Assembly (NCBI GenBank): GCA_034422115.1
Contig: DAOUJW010000012.1
Coordinates: forward strand, 1 to 57,128
DNA from: DAOUJW01 sp034422115
GTDB taxonomy: Bacteria > Chloroflexota > Dehalococcoidia > Lucifugimonadales > UBA2985
DNA: 57,128 nucleotides
Direction: 5' to 3'
Of the stretch, positions 35,078 through 43,896 are shown piece after piece. The position numbers were made by a program, and so were the translations under genes. Each line of letters starts with the position of its first letter. The first letter of the stretch is position 1. The notes under the pieces were generated by a model. The model saw nothing but the letters and a program-made list of their open reading frames with translations, did not search any database and was not told the DNA's origin.

Positions 35078-37585
35078 ATGTTGGCCCTTCGATTACGCTG
35101 GGCGCTGAGGGACGTGAGGGCCCGCTGGATTCAGGTGGCGGGCATTGCCTTTATGCTTGCCATTGGGACCGGGCTGTTTGCCGGACTCAGCAGCGTCACC
35201 CAGTGGCGCATCGCCTCCAACGACGCCAGCCTTGAGCTGACCAACATGTACGACATCCGCGGCCGGCTCGGCGGAGACGGCCTCCTTCCCCAGGGTTCAC
35301 TTGCGGCCATTGCGGAGAGCGTCGACGGAGTGGAGGCCGCGGCAGAGCGTCTCATCTTCCAGACGCAGGTGGAGGTTGTTGGCCCGGACGGCTCCATATT
35401 CGTGCCGGGCAGGGTTGTAGGCGTGGACATGTCCAACGGTGGCCCCGGCGTGAACGGCGTCGTGCCCGTCGCCGGACGGAGCATAGAGGAGGCGGAGTTC
35501 GGGGAGCCGGTGGCGCTCCTGGAGCGCAACTTCGGCGTCTTCTACAATCTGCCGGAGCAGGGCGACATATGGCTGGGCGGCAGCGGTGAGCCTGCCCGGT
35601 ACGTGGGCCATGCCGTATCACCGGAGTACTTTGTGGTTGTGGAGGATGGCAGCTTCTTCGGCCAGGCGAACCTGGCCGTTGTCTTCACGTCCCTTGAGAC
35701 GGCTCAGAGGCTGTCCGGCAGTGACGGCCAGGTCAACGACCTTGTGCTCACCGTCGAACCCGGGACCGACCTGGACACCCTGGAGACGACGATGCTCCAG
35801 GAGATTCTGGAACGCCATACGGACACCCACGTCAATCTGAGTCGCAGAGAGGACAACGCCTCCTACCTTGCTCTCACCAGGGACCCGGAGGGTGACCAGC
35901 AGGTGTACAACGTCCTGGCGGTTATTCTCTTTGCAGGCTCCGCCTTTGCGGCGCTGAACTTTGCCGCCCGCATGGTTGAGGCCCAGCGACGGGAGATTGG
36001 CACCCTGATGGCCCTTGGCGTGTCTCCTGCGTCCATAGCCATGCGGCCCCTTCTCGTGGGAATCCAGATTGCCGTCCTGGGCGTGGTCTTTGGCATAGGC
36101 GTTGGGCTGCTGATATCGGAGCTCATGGCGGGGGTGTTGGAGACCTTTGTCGCGCTGCCCGTATTCCTGACGCCCTTTCAGACCGGAATCTTTGCCAGGG
36201 TGGTGGGAATCGGCTTTGTGCTGCCGATTGTGGCCGTCCTCTGGCCCGTCTATCGCGCCACCCGCGTCAGGCCCGTTGAGGCCATAAGGACGGGCCACTT
36301 GGCGGCGCGTGGCGGCGGGCTTGCCCCCATCATCAGCCGCCTGCCGATGCCCGGCGGCAGCCTTGGTCGGATGCCCATACGCAACCTGGTGAGGGCGCCA
36401 AGGCGCACGTTCCTCACCCTCCTTGCCCTCATGACCGTGCTCGCCATCCTCGTAAGTGTGGTTGGCCTCCGGGACTCGTTCCTCTACACCCTGGAGGAGG
36501 GTGACAAGGAGCTTCTGGGCGACGAGCCGGATCGACTCTCGGTGCGACTGGACTCGTTCTATCCCGCGGACTCGTCCGTGGTTGGCGGCGTTGCCGGAAG
36601 CGAGGCGCTGAGGGCCGCCGAACACGGGCTGATGATTTCTGGAACGGCCCATTCTCAAGACGACGGCGGTGACGCCGCCACCGGCTTCGTCGACTTTGAG
36701 AGCGCCCAGGAGGGAGTGGAGTTCGGCCTGGGCGAAGGCGCGCTGGACCTGAGCGTCCAGTTCATAGACTTTGAGAGCGCCCTTTGGAGGCCAACGGCAG
36801 TGGAGGGGGCGCTTGTCGCCGGTGAGCCGGGCATCGTGCTGGCCGGCAAGGCCGCCTCTGACCTGGGCGTGGGCGTCGGCGACACGGTGAGGCTCACCCA
36901 TCCACTGCGGACCTCAGCCGGGTCCTTCGGCATCCAGACCAGCGACATCCCCGTGATTGCCATTCACCCTCACCCGCTGCGCTTCAACGCCTACATGGAC
37001 ATAGGCCAGGCAGGCATAGCGGGCCTGGATGGGCTGGCCAACGTCGTCACCGCAGCTCCGGCGGAGGGCCGGGGGTTGAGCGACGTCAAGCGGGCCATGT
37101 TCGGAGCGCCCGGGGTAGCCACAGTCCAGGGCCTGTCCGAGTCCACCAAAGCGGTTCAGGACCTCTTCGAGCAGGCCTCAACCATCTACCTGATTATTGA
37201 GGGCTTCGTGCTGGGCCTGGCGCTGCTGATAGCCTTCAACACCGCCAACATCAACTCCGATGAGCGGGTGCGAGAACACGCCACCATGTTCGCCTTCGGC
37301 GTGACGGCGCGTAGAGTGCTTGGAAGCCTTGCCACGGAGGGCCTGGTGCTGGGCGTTCTCGCTGCGTTGATGGGTGTGGTGCTCGGATACGGCCTGCTGC
37401 TCTGGATGATCCTGGCGCTGGTGCCTGAAAGCTATCCGGACATGGGCATCAGCCTTGCGTTAAACGTCCCGCAGATGGTCGCCGTCCTGGCGGTTGGAGT
37501 TCTTGCCGTTTCAATTGCGCCGGTATTCACGGTTAGAAAGCTCCGACGGATGTACGTCCCGGGCGCTCTTCGTGTGCTGGAATAG
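35078..37585 (+). CDS. FtsX-type ABC permease (double MacB/FtsX domains)
   Basis: 835 residues from ATG 35078 (TTG at 35072 is an alternative). One N-terminal helix, a large extracytoplasmic MacB-PCD-like domain (about 40-260), an FtsX three-helix block (about 285-405), a second extracytoplasmic domain (about 450-690) and a second FtsX block near the C-terminus. This is the long YbbP/LolCE-like double type. With the ATPase it forms a two-gene operon. No periplasmic adaptor or outer-membrane gene is nearby, in line with a single-membrane cell. Substrate unknown. Confidence 0.88.
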   Translation: MLALRLRWALRDVRARWIQVAGIAFMLAIGTGLFAGLSSVTQWRIASNDASLELTNMYDIRGRLGGDGLLPQGSLAAIAESVDGVEAAAERLIFQTQVEVVGPDGSIFVPGRVVGVDMSNGGPGVNGVVPVAGRSIEEAEFGEPVALLERNFGVFYNLPEQGDIWLGGSGEPARYVGHAVSPEYFVVVEDGSFFGQANLAVVFTSLETAQRLSGSDGQVNDLVLTVEPGTDLDTLETTMLQEILERHTDTHVNLSRREDNASYLALTRDPEGDQQVYNVLAVILFAGSAFAALNFAARMVEAQRREIGTLMALGVSPASIAMRPLLVGIQIAVLGVVFGIGVGLLISELMAGVLETFVALPVFLTPFQTGIFARVVGIGFVLPIVAVLWPVYRATRVRPVEAIRTGHLAARGGGLAPIISRLPMPGGSLGRMPIRNLVRAPRRTFLTLLALMTVLAILVSVVGLRDSFLYTLEEGDKELLGDEPDRLSVRLDSFYPADSSVVGGVAGSEALRAAEHGLMISGTAHSQDDGGDAATGFVDFESAQEGVEFGLGEGALDLSVQFIDFESALWRPTAVEGALVAGEPGIVLAGKAASDLGVGVGDTVRLTHPLRTSAGSFGIQTSDIPVIAIHPHPLRFNAYMDIGQAGIAGLDGLANVVTAAPAEGRGLSDVKRAMFGAPGVATVQGLSESTKAVQDLFEQASTIYLIIEGFVLGLALLIAFNTANINSDERVREHATMFAFGVTARRVLGSLATEGLVLGVLAALMGVVLGYGLLLWMILALVPESYPDMGISLALNVPQMVAVLAVGVLAVSIAPVFTVRKLRRMYVPGALRVLE

Positions 37586-37649
37586 GCCGCCTGCCAAGCG
37601 GGAACGCGGCGAATTAGCACGAATACTGTGGGTGCTTCGCGATTTGATG

Positions 37650-37658
37650 TGCTATAAT
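37650..37658 (+). promoter_or_regulatory. Extended -10 promoter of the CDF gene
   Basis: TGCTATAAT, a consensus extended -10, within the string TGATGTGCTATA (37645-37656) shared with the promoter at 34312. It lies 23 bases before the CDF start. Confidence 0.55.
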
Positions 37659-37680
37659 TTCTCACCAGAGGATTTGTAGT

Positions 37681-39027
37681 ATGCCTGAAAGCGGACGCAG
37701 AGAATCGGGGCATTCTGGTCACGACCATGAGGGCCACGACCACGAGGAGCATGACCACGATGCTCACGCTGGCCATGACCACGACGCCCACGCGGAGCAT
37801 GACCATGACGCCCACGCGGGCCACGACCATGATGCCCACGCCGGGCACGACCATGACGCCCACGCCGGGCATGACCACGACGCCCACGCCGGGCATGACC
37901 ATGACGCCCACGCGGGCCACGACCATGACGCCCACGCCGGCCACGACCATGACGGCCATGACGACCACGATGATCACGACGATCATGCGGGCCACGACCA
38001 CGACGCCCACGCCGGGCATGACCATGATGACCATGATGACCATGATGACCACGACGATCATGCAGGCCACGACCACTCCGGTCACGGCCACGAAGGCCAT
38101 GACCACGCTCACGACCTGCGAGGAGCCAGCCGCCGCAGTCTGATTATCGCCCTGGTGCTGATATCCTCCTACATGGTGGCCGAGGTTATAGGTGGCATCG
38201 TATCGGGCAGCCTGGCTCTGCTGGCCGACGCCGGGCACATGCTCACGGACGCGGCGGCCATTGTCATGGCGCTGGTGGCGATGTGGATCGGCGGCAGAGA
38301 GGCTTCTCCCGAGCGCACCTTCGGGTACTATCGCACCGAGGTGCTGGCTGCCATGGCCAACGCCTTTGGACTATGGCTGATAGCCGGCTGGATTCTCTTT
38401 GAGGCTTACCATCGCGCCTTTACTGAAGACGTGCACGTGGAGGGATCGGTGGTGCTGATTGTGGGTACGGGTGGCTTCCTGATAAACGTTGCGGCCGCGT
38501 GGATACTTCACCGTTCGTCGGAGCACAGCGTGAACGTGGAGGGGGCTTTCCAGCACGTCCTGGCCGACCTGCTGGGTTCCGTAGCCGTCATAGTATCGGG
38601 AGTGATAATCCTCACCACCGGCTGGGTGTTGGTAGATCCCATTCTCAGCGTACTGATTGCGCTGTTTATCGTGTGGAACACCAGGGGGCTACTGGTTACG
38701 GTGATGAACGTGCTCCTGGAAGGCGTCCCCAAGCACATTGACGTGTACAAGCTCTGCAGCGACCTTGAAGAGGTTGAAGGCGTGACCTTGATCCACGACG
38801 TCCACGTCTGGACCATAACGTCCGGAAATGAGGCGTTCACTGCCCACATACTCATGGACCCTTCCTACACCGGAAGCGATGACCAAATCCTGGACCGCAT
38901 GCATGACATAGCCAAGCGCGACCACGGCATTGGGCACGTCACCATTCAGCTGGAGCGGTCCGCCGGGGATTGCACTGAGCAGCATCACGTGGACCACCTG
39001 GTGGCCACGTCGCGATCCGCCAGGTAG
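37681..39027 (+). CDS. CDF cation exporter with very long His/Asp-rich N-terminal tail
   Basis: 448 residues. The C-terminal 300 are a cation diffusion facilitator: ALLADAGHMLTDAAAIVMAL carries the helix-II metal site (DAGHMLTD), LLGSVAVIVSGVIIL the helix-V region, and VLLEGVPKHIDVYKL leads into the cytoplasmic dimer domain. These exporters move Zn2+ (or Co2+, Cd2+) out in exchange for H+. The first 145 residues are almost only His, Asp, Gly, Ala and Glu, with eight consecutive GHDHDAHA-type units and then HDDHDDHDDH stretches, a strong metal-binding tail in the cytosol. It follows the ABC exporter operon but has its own promoter. Confidence 0.93.
   Translation: MPESGRRESGHSGHDHEGHDHEEHDHDAHAGHDHDAHAEHDHDAHAGHDHDAHAGHDHDAHAGHDHDAHAGHDHDAHAGHDHDAHAGHDHDGHDDHDDHDDHAGHDHDAHAGHDHDDHDDHDDHDDHAGHDHSGHGHEGHDHAHDLRGASRRSLIIALVLISSYMVAEVIGGIVSGSLALLADAGHMLTDAAAIVMALVAMWIGGREASPERTFGYYRTEVLAAMANAFGLWLIAGWILFEAYHRAFTEDVHVEGSVVLIVGTGGFLINVAAAWILHRSSEHSVNVEGAFQHVLADLLGSVAVIVSGVIILTTGWVLVDPILSVLIALFIVWNTRGLLVTVMNVLLEGVPKHIDVYKLCSDLEEVEGVTLIHDVHVWTITSGNEAFTAHILMDPSYTGSDDQILDRMHDIAKRDHGIGHVTIQLERSAGDCTEQHHVDHLVATSRSAR
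37747..37938 (+). repeat. 24-bp coding tandem repeat in the CDF gene
   Basis: Eight in-frame units of 24 bases, each reading (G/E)HDHDAHA, differ mainly at third positions (CAT/CAC, GAC/GAT). Degenerate units continue to about 38109. Such an array can expand or shrink by slippage. Confidence 0.85.
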
Positions 39028-39115
39028 TACGGGCTTCCTCAACGGACTAACGATTCTGTAAGACTGCTCCAAGCGATGCTCTGTCTGTAAGCTGGTACTC
39101 AGTATCAAAAGAAGA

Positions 39116-39143
39116 ACCCCCGAAGCTCCAGAGGCTTGGGGGT
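39116..39143 (-). terminator. Hairpin between the CDF gene and the His-rich peptide gene
   Basis: ACCCCC and GGGGGT close a stem over AAGCTC/GAGGCTT. Read on the minus strand it is followed by TTCTTCTTTT, so it ends the His-rich peptide transcript and may work for both convergent genes. Confidence 0.6.
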
Positions 39144-39170
39144 CTGAACTAAATCAGAGACCGCTCACGC

Positions 39171-39398
39171 TTAAGCTGCGTGAGTGTGATGCTCGTGGTC
39201 GTCGCACTCGTGCGGGTCATGGACGTGGCCGGGCTCATCGCCATGATGCTCGTGCGTGTCGCACTCATGGGACGAATGAGCGTGCTCTTCCGCGTGGTGC
39301 TCATGCTCGTCGCACTCGTGCTCGTCGTGGACGTGACCGGGCTCGTCGCCGTGATGCTCGTGGCCGTGGCATTCGTGGACGTCGTGCTGCTGCAGCAT
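39171..39398 (-). CDS. 75-residue His/Cys-rich putative metal-binding peptide
   Basis: The product has 25 His and 4 Cys among 75 residues, and many Asp/Glu. It is built of four repeats around ECDxHEHH: HECHGHEHHGDEPGHVHDEH, ECDEHEHHAEEHAHSSH, ECDTHEHHGDEPGHVHDPH and ECDDHEHHTHAA. It has no signal peptide or hydrophobic segment, so it is likely cytosolic. Expression signals are strong: AAAGGAG six bases before the ATG, a TTGACA promoter upstream and a terminator downstream. The likely role is buffering or storing Zn, Ni, Cu or Co; it resembles nickel-storage His-rich proteins only in composition. It converges with the His-tailed CDF exporter, and with the zinc importer forms a metal-homeostasis block. 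Confidence 0.85.
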   Translation of the reverse strand: MLQQHDVHECHGHEHHGDEPGHVHDEHECDEHEHHAEEHAHSSHECDTHEHHGDEPGHVHDPHECDDHEHHTHAA

Positions 39399-39475
39399 CT
39401 GATCTCCTTTCTTAAAGATTAGTCAGGGTCTGGTGTATCACGCCACTGGCGGATATACATCGCCTTATGTAGTAT

Positions 39476-39504
39476 AAAATAAGCAAACAACGGCAAAATG
39501 TCAA
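39476..39504 (-). promoter_or_regulatory. Promoter of the His-rich peptide gene
   Basis: On the minus strand TTGACA (39504-39499), a 17-base spacer and TATTTT (39481-39476). Downstream, GGCGGATATACATCGCC (39449-39465) is an imperfect inverted repeat between promoter and ribosome site, a candidate operator. Confidence 0.55.
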
Positions 39505-39550
39505 GAATTTGGCGCGATTTTTTGGCCTGCTGTAATCTCTTTCGGCTTTC

Positions 39551-40819
39551 TCACTTCCTGGGAGGAGTGGCCGCGAGGGCCGCTATCGCACACGCCACGG
39601 GGAGGGCCAGGAAAATCGTGACGGCCAGGGTGTAGCTGCTTGAGATGTCGAAGAGGAACCCGAAGGGCAGGGGGCCAAGGGCGGCGGACGCCACCATGCC
39701 TGCGGTGACCACACCGCGTATGGAGCCCAGGTGGGTGCGCCCGTAGTAGTTGGGCCAGATGACCGCCGCAGAGGTCATTAGGGTACCCCCGGCCAGCCCC
39801 AGCAGAACCCCGTAGACAATCGCGTGCCACGGGAGCGCCATCACAAAGGTCAGCAGCATCGCCAGGATCAGGACCAGCTGGCCGCCCATCAAAACGAACC
39901 TGTTTGGGAACCTGTCGCACAAGAAGCCAGCTATGAAAGTCCCCGAAAGGGCGCCGGGCGCAATTACGCTGAGCGCGGAGGCCGCGACCACGGCGTCCAG
40001 CCCCAGGCTGTCCATCACTGACACGTGGTGAAACACAAGCGCAGTGCCTATCAGCGACTGGGATGAGCCGGCGAAGATGAGCAGCCAGAAGGCGCGGGTC
40101 CTGAGCGCTTGGGACAGGGTGAAGTTGACCTCGTCCTCAAGGACTGACGGCATCTGGCCTTCGGACTGGAGGGAGTCTCCGTCCGGCAGGAGTCCCACGG
40201 ACTCCGGCGTCCTGCGAATCAGCAGAACGGCCGGCATGAGCATCAGCAGCCAGACAATCACGCCAAGGACCACCCAGGCGCTGCGCCAGCCGTAGGCGGA
40301 GATGAGGATGGTGATGAGTGGAGGAAACGCGGCCTGGCTCACCACCGACCCAAGGGAGTTCAGCGCCATAACCCTGCCGCGAAGGCGTACAAACCAGACG
40401 GCAATCACGGTGGTTGGAATCAACGTGAGTGACCCCTGGCCCAGGATCCGGATGAGCGCGAACCCTATGAAGAGGTGCCATTGCTGGGAGACCAGGCTGA
40501 TGAATATCAAGGCGAATCCAAAGAGGACTACAACGGCCGGCAGCACCTTCCGCGCGCCGTGCTGGTCAAGCAGCCGGCCTACCAGGAACATGGCTGCTGC
40601 CGCCGTGAGGGATCCCGCAGTGTACAACCCGGACACGCTTGTCCTGGACCAACCCGTCTCCTCGATGATGGGGTTTACGAAGACTGAGACGCCATAGGTC
40701 TGCCCTGGCCCGGAGGTGAACATGCCCAGGGCGCAGACTACCAGTATGACCCACCCGTAGAAGAACGGAAGGCGGGTGGTCCAGGACGCGGAGGGCGCAC
40801 GGCCAACACTGGAGAGCAT
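39551..40819 (-). CDS. MFS transporter (monocarboxylate-type)
   Basis: 422 residues, twelve hydrophobic helices. The start FFYGWVILVVCALGMFTSGPGQTYGVSVF matches MCT-like or oxalate/formate-type MFS proteins. The loop after helix two reads GRLLDQHGARKVL, the family A-like motif. The central loop (about 200-225) is short and acidic. Substrate unknown, probably an organic acid. It is divergent from another MFS gene of the same type at 41237, with a MITE between. Confidence 0.88.
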   Translation of the reverse strand: MLSSVGRAPSASWTTRLPFFYGWVILVVCALGMFTSGPGQTYGVSVFVNPIIEETGWSRTSVSGLYTAGSLTAAAAMFLVGRLLDQHGARKVLPAVVVLFGFALIFISLVSQQWHLFIGFALIRILGQGSLTLIPTTVIAVWFVRLRGRVMALNSLGSVVSQAAFPPLITILISAYGWRSAWVVLGVIVWLLMLMPAVLLIRRTPESVGLLPDGDSLQSEGQMPSVLEDEVNFTLSQALRTRAFWLLIFAGSSQSLIGTALVFHHVSVMDSLGLDAVVAASALSVIAPGALSGTFIAGFLCDRFPNRFVLMGGQLVLILAMLLTFVMALPWHAIVYGVLLGLAGGTLMTSAAVIWPNYYGRTHLGSIRGVVTAGMVASAALGPLPFGFLFDISSSYTLAVTIFLALPVACAIAALAATPPRK

Positions 40820-40887
40820 TGCTTGATTATATATTCGGTGGAGATGGGTGAGAAGCCGTCAATGTGTCACCTGGATGTAGTCGACAC

Positions 40888-41097
40888 GGTATTCCCAATC
40901 AGTGTTGGTATTCCTCCTCACGACAACAGACATATAGCAATACACCTTGCTTCCCGCTCACCCTGAGCCTGTCGAAGGGTGAGCGGTGTCATACTATGTC
41001 CTCTGTCTTACCGCTCTGGTTCGACAAGCTCACCATGAGAGGGAAAGAAGTGGTACTACAACCAGCACTGGCATTACCAGAGCGTATAGAAAATGCC
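40888..41097. repeat. MITE-like element, copy 3
   Basis: Left end GGTATTCCCAATCAGTGTTG and right end CATTACCAGAGCGTATAGAA followed by AATGCC are imperfect inverted repeats. The core has CCTGTCGAAGG and GTTCGACAAGC. It lies between the two divergent MFS genes. Confidence 0.75.
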
Positions 41098-41112
41098 TCA
41101 GACATCTCTTAG

Positions 41113-41142
41113 GTGACAGGAGCATACAAAATGTAGTATATT
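41113..41142 (+). promoter_or_regulatory. Promoter of the second MFS gene
   Basis: GTGACA (41113-41118), an 18-base spacer and TATATT (41137-41142), just downstream of the MITE copy. The transcript leader contains a perfect 8-bp stem CCTCCGGC/GCCGGAGG (41191-41211) with no U run. Confidence 0.45.
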
Positions 41143-41236
41143 GCTTCAAGCAAGGGTTACGTTCAGGAAACAACGGGCCCTTATCCCAGCCCTCCGGCTT
41201 CAGGCCGGAGGACTCCACAGGAGAAATTGAAGACCT

Positions 41237-42544
41237 TTGGACCCCGACCCTCCAAGTAGAGGCAGCCAGGGTGTAAGGCCTAGTACCTCAGAAGAATCGG
41301 CTCCCTCAACACGACCGCGCGTCTTCTATGGATGGTGGATCGTCGCCGCTGCGACGCTGGCGAGCACCATCCAGTCGGCTGTGTTCAACACTGGCGCGCA
41401 GGCGCTGTTCCTGCCGTTGCAGAGGGAGTTTGGCGTGACGCGAACTGCAATCACAGTCGCGTTCTCCCTTAGAAGGCTGGAAGGCGGACTGACGGGGCCG
41501 CTTGAAGGCTATCTCATTCACTGGATAGGGCCCCGCAGGTACATGATGGGCGGATGGGTCGTATTCGGGGCGGGCTTCGTAGTCCTGAGCTTTTCTCAAA
41601 ACATCTACCACTTCTACGCGTCATTCCTTCTGATCACCCTTGGACAGAGCGTAGCCGGATTCCTCCCAATAGTCACCGTACTTATTAACTGGTTCAACGC
41701 CTGGCGCGGGAGAGCCATCTCCATCTACCAGTTGGGCGGGAGTTTCGGGGCGCTCCTCATACCCGCCTTCACCTGGTCTATCCTCTATTACGGGTGGCGC
41801 CCAACCACATTTGTTGTGGGAGTAGCCACCATTCTCATCGGCGTTCCCCTGGCGGCGGTGATGAGAGAAGGTCCCGAGAGGTATGGATACCTCCCGGACG
41901 GAAAGCGGGCCGACGGCGGCGAGGCAGCTTCAGAGTCGGGTGGCTCGGAGCAAAGCGAGACGGGCCTCACCGTCGGCCAGTCGTTGCGAGACCGCAGTTT
42001 CTGGTTCCTGGCGTTGTCTCACTCCGCAGGGATAACGGCGTGGGGCGCGCTCCAGGTCCACCAGATACCGGCGCTGGTTGACATAGGCATAGATGAGCTG
42101 GCGGCGGCAGGCGTGCTCACCTACACGCTTGCCGTGGCCGCGCCGGGTCGGGTGATAGGCGGATTCCTGGGCGACTGGCTGGGGCCCCGCAAGGTGACGG
42201 CCGTGGCGTTCATCCTACAGGGGGTCTCGGTTACGATTCTGGCTTTTGCCACGTCCATGACCGAGGTTATGGTGTTTGCATCGATATTCGGGGTAGCTTT
42301 CGGGGCTCGCGGCACCCTGATGACCGTCCTGAGGGCGGAGGTGTTCGGCAGGGAGAACTTCTCCAGACTTGCCGGGCTCATGGACCCCATCAGCAGCGTG
42401 AGCGTGGTGGTCACTCCCATAGTTGCAGCGCTGGTATACGACAACATTGGCTCATACCAGATAGCGTTTCTCATGCTGGCTGTCCTCAACGCATCAGGGG
42501 CGCTGCTGCTTCTGGGAATCCGCATGCCTTCAAGACGACGTTAA
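41237..42544 (+). CDS. MFS transporter (monocarboxylate-type)
   Basis: 435 residues, twelve helices, starting region RVFYGWWIVAAATLASTIQSA, motif LEGYLIHWIGPRRYMMGG after helix two, and a charged central loop (about 208-245). It is of the same MCT-like type as the divergent gene at 39551, though the two are well diverged. The start is taken as TTG at 41237; no ATG is available before the first helix and no clear ribosome site is seen, so the exact N-terminus is unsure. Confidence 0.85.
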   Translation: MDPDPPSRGSQGVRPSTSEESAPSTRPRVFYGWWIVAAATLASTIQSAVFNTGAQALFLPLQREFGVTRTAITVAFSLRRLEGGLTGPLEGYLIHWIGPRRYMMGGWVVFGAGFVVLSFSQNIYHFYASFLLITLGQSVAGFLPIVTVLINWFNAWRGRAISIYQLGGSFGALLIPAFTWSILYYGWRPTTFVVGVATILIGVPLAAVMREGPERYGYLPDGKRADGGEAASESGGSEQSETGLTVGQSLRDRSFWFLALSHSAGITAWGALQVHQIPALVDIGIDELAAAGVLTYTLAVAAPGRVIGGFLGDWLGPRKVTAVAFILQGVSVTILAFATSMTEVMVFASIFGVAFGARGTLMTVLRAEVFGRENFSRLAGLMDPISSVSVVVTPIVAALVYDNIGSYQIAFLMLAVLNASGALLLLGIRMPSRRR

Positions 42545-42585
42545 CCGCCAAAGGCTGGCCGGGAGCGGGGGCGATACCGCTCGCT

Positions 42586-43764
42586 CTACTGCAACGCAAT
42601 CAGCGCGCCAATGGCTGCCGTCAGCAGCACGACCAGCCACGGCGGGGTTCTCCAGAATGCCAGGAGCGCGAACGCGCCCACCGCCAGGGCAAAGTCCTCC
42701 GGCGCCTTGATTGCGCTTGTCCACACCGGGTCGTAGAGGGCGGCCAGGAGCAGGCCCACCACCGCCGCGTTCACGCCGATAAGCCCGCGTCTGACCAGGG
42801 TGAACCCCCTCAGCCGCTCCCAGAAGGGCAGCACTCCCGTGACCAGCAGGAAGGACGGCACGTATATCGCCAGGAGCGCCACCAGTCCTCCCACCCACCT
42901 GGGGTTCGTCGCGTCCATCACCGTGCCCAGGTAGGAGGAGAAGGTGAACAGCGGGCCGGGAACGGCCTGGGCCGCGCCGTATCCAGCCAGGAACTCGTCC
43001 TTGGTGACCCAGCCCGGCGGCACGACCTCCGCCTCCAGCAGTGGCAGCACAACGTGGCCCCCGCCGAACACGAGCGATCCCGACCTGTAGAAGCTGTCTG
43101 TGATGGCAATGAGGGTATCGTCGGTGAGGCTGCTGGCTACGGGCAGGGCAAACAGGATGATGAAGAACAGGACAAGGGCCACTGCCCCGATGCGTGCGCC
43201 GCCTTGCGCGGGGGCTTCGCCGCCGACCTGGACCTCCGGGGGGCGCAGGAAAATGAGGCCGAGCACGGCCCCGCCGGCGATTACGGCCAGCTGCGTCGCC
43301 AAGCCGCCCGTCGAAAGCACCACGGCTGCCGCAACGACGGCTATGGTGATTCGCTGTCTGTCCGGGGTGAGGTTTCTCCCCATGCCCCACAGGGCGAAGG
43401 CGACAACCGCGGCCGCCACAATCTTCAGGCCGTGCAGCCAGTCGCCCACCTCTCCGCTGAACTCGTGGACGCCGTACGCGAACAGGATGAGAGCGACCGC
43501 AGAAGGCAGCGTGAAGCCCAGCCACGCCATGAACCCGCCGATAAGCCCCGCTCGCCTGATGCCTACGGCTATCCCAAGCTGGCTGCTGGCCGGGCCTGGC
43601 AGAAACTGGCAGAGGGCGATAAGCTCCGCAAAGCTCTCTTCATCAAGCCAGCCGCGCCTGACAACGTACTCGTCGCGGAAGTAGCCTATGTGCGCCACCG
43701 GGCCGCCGAAGGACGTGACACCAAGGCGCGAAGCGACTGCCAGGACTTCCAGCGTTCTATTCAT
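42586..43764 (-). CDS. chrA: ChrA-family chromate transporter, two-domain form
   Basis: 392 residues with both halves of the long-chain CHR family. The N-terminal half has LGVTSFGGPVAHIGYFRDEYV and QFLPGPASSQLGIAVG; the C-terminal half has SGSLVFGGGHVVLPLLEAEVV and AQAVPGPLFTFSSYLG. Proven members export chromate using the proton gradient; others may carry related oxyanions. The ATG at 43764 lies opposite the promoter region of the S51 peptidase. No chrB regulator is adjacent. Confidence 0.92.
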   Translation of the reverse strand: MNRTLEVLAVASRLGVTSFGGPVAHIGYFRDEYVVRRGWLDEESFAELIALCQFLPGPASSQLGIAVGIRRAGLIGGFMAWLGFTLPSAVALILFAYGVHEFSGEVGDWLHGLKIVAAAVVAFALWGMGRNLTPDRQRITIAVVAAAVVLSTGGLATQLAVIAGGAVLGLIFLRPPEVQVGGEAPAQGGARIGAVALVLFFIILFALPVASSLTDDTLIAITDSFYRSGSLVFGGGHVVLPLLEAEVVPPGWVTKDEFLAGYGAAQAVPGPLFTFSSYLGTVMDATNPRWVGGLVALLAIYVPSFLLVTGVLPFWERLRGFTLVRRGLIGVNAAVVGLLLAALYDPVWTSAIKAPEDFALAVGAFALLAFWRTPPWLVVLLTAAIGALIALQ

Positions 43765-43787
43765 GGAGCATGGTGATTCTTGAGCCG

Positions 43788-43817
43788 TTGGTTTTCTCGC
43801 CTAGTTTCTCTTAAAAT
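43788..43817 (+). promoter_or_regulatory. Promoter of the S51 peptidase gene
   Basis: TTGGTT (43788-43793), an 18-base spacer and TAAAAT (43812-43817), 80 bases before the start codon. Confidence 0.4.
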
Positions 43818-43896
43818 AGGCGAGGGCGCAAGGATTTCCGACGCCGCTGCTGCAAGTCCTCGTAGAAGAAAGGAATATGAGCCATAAGGCAAGGCC

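Noticed and set aside
37747..38109. Possible CRISPR array
   Set aside because: Units are contiguous 24-mers without spacers, in frame inside the CDF gene, and encode GHDHDAHA.
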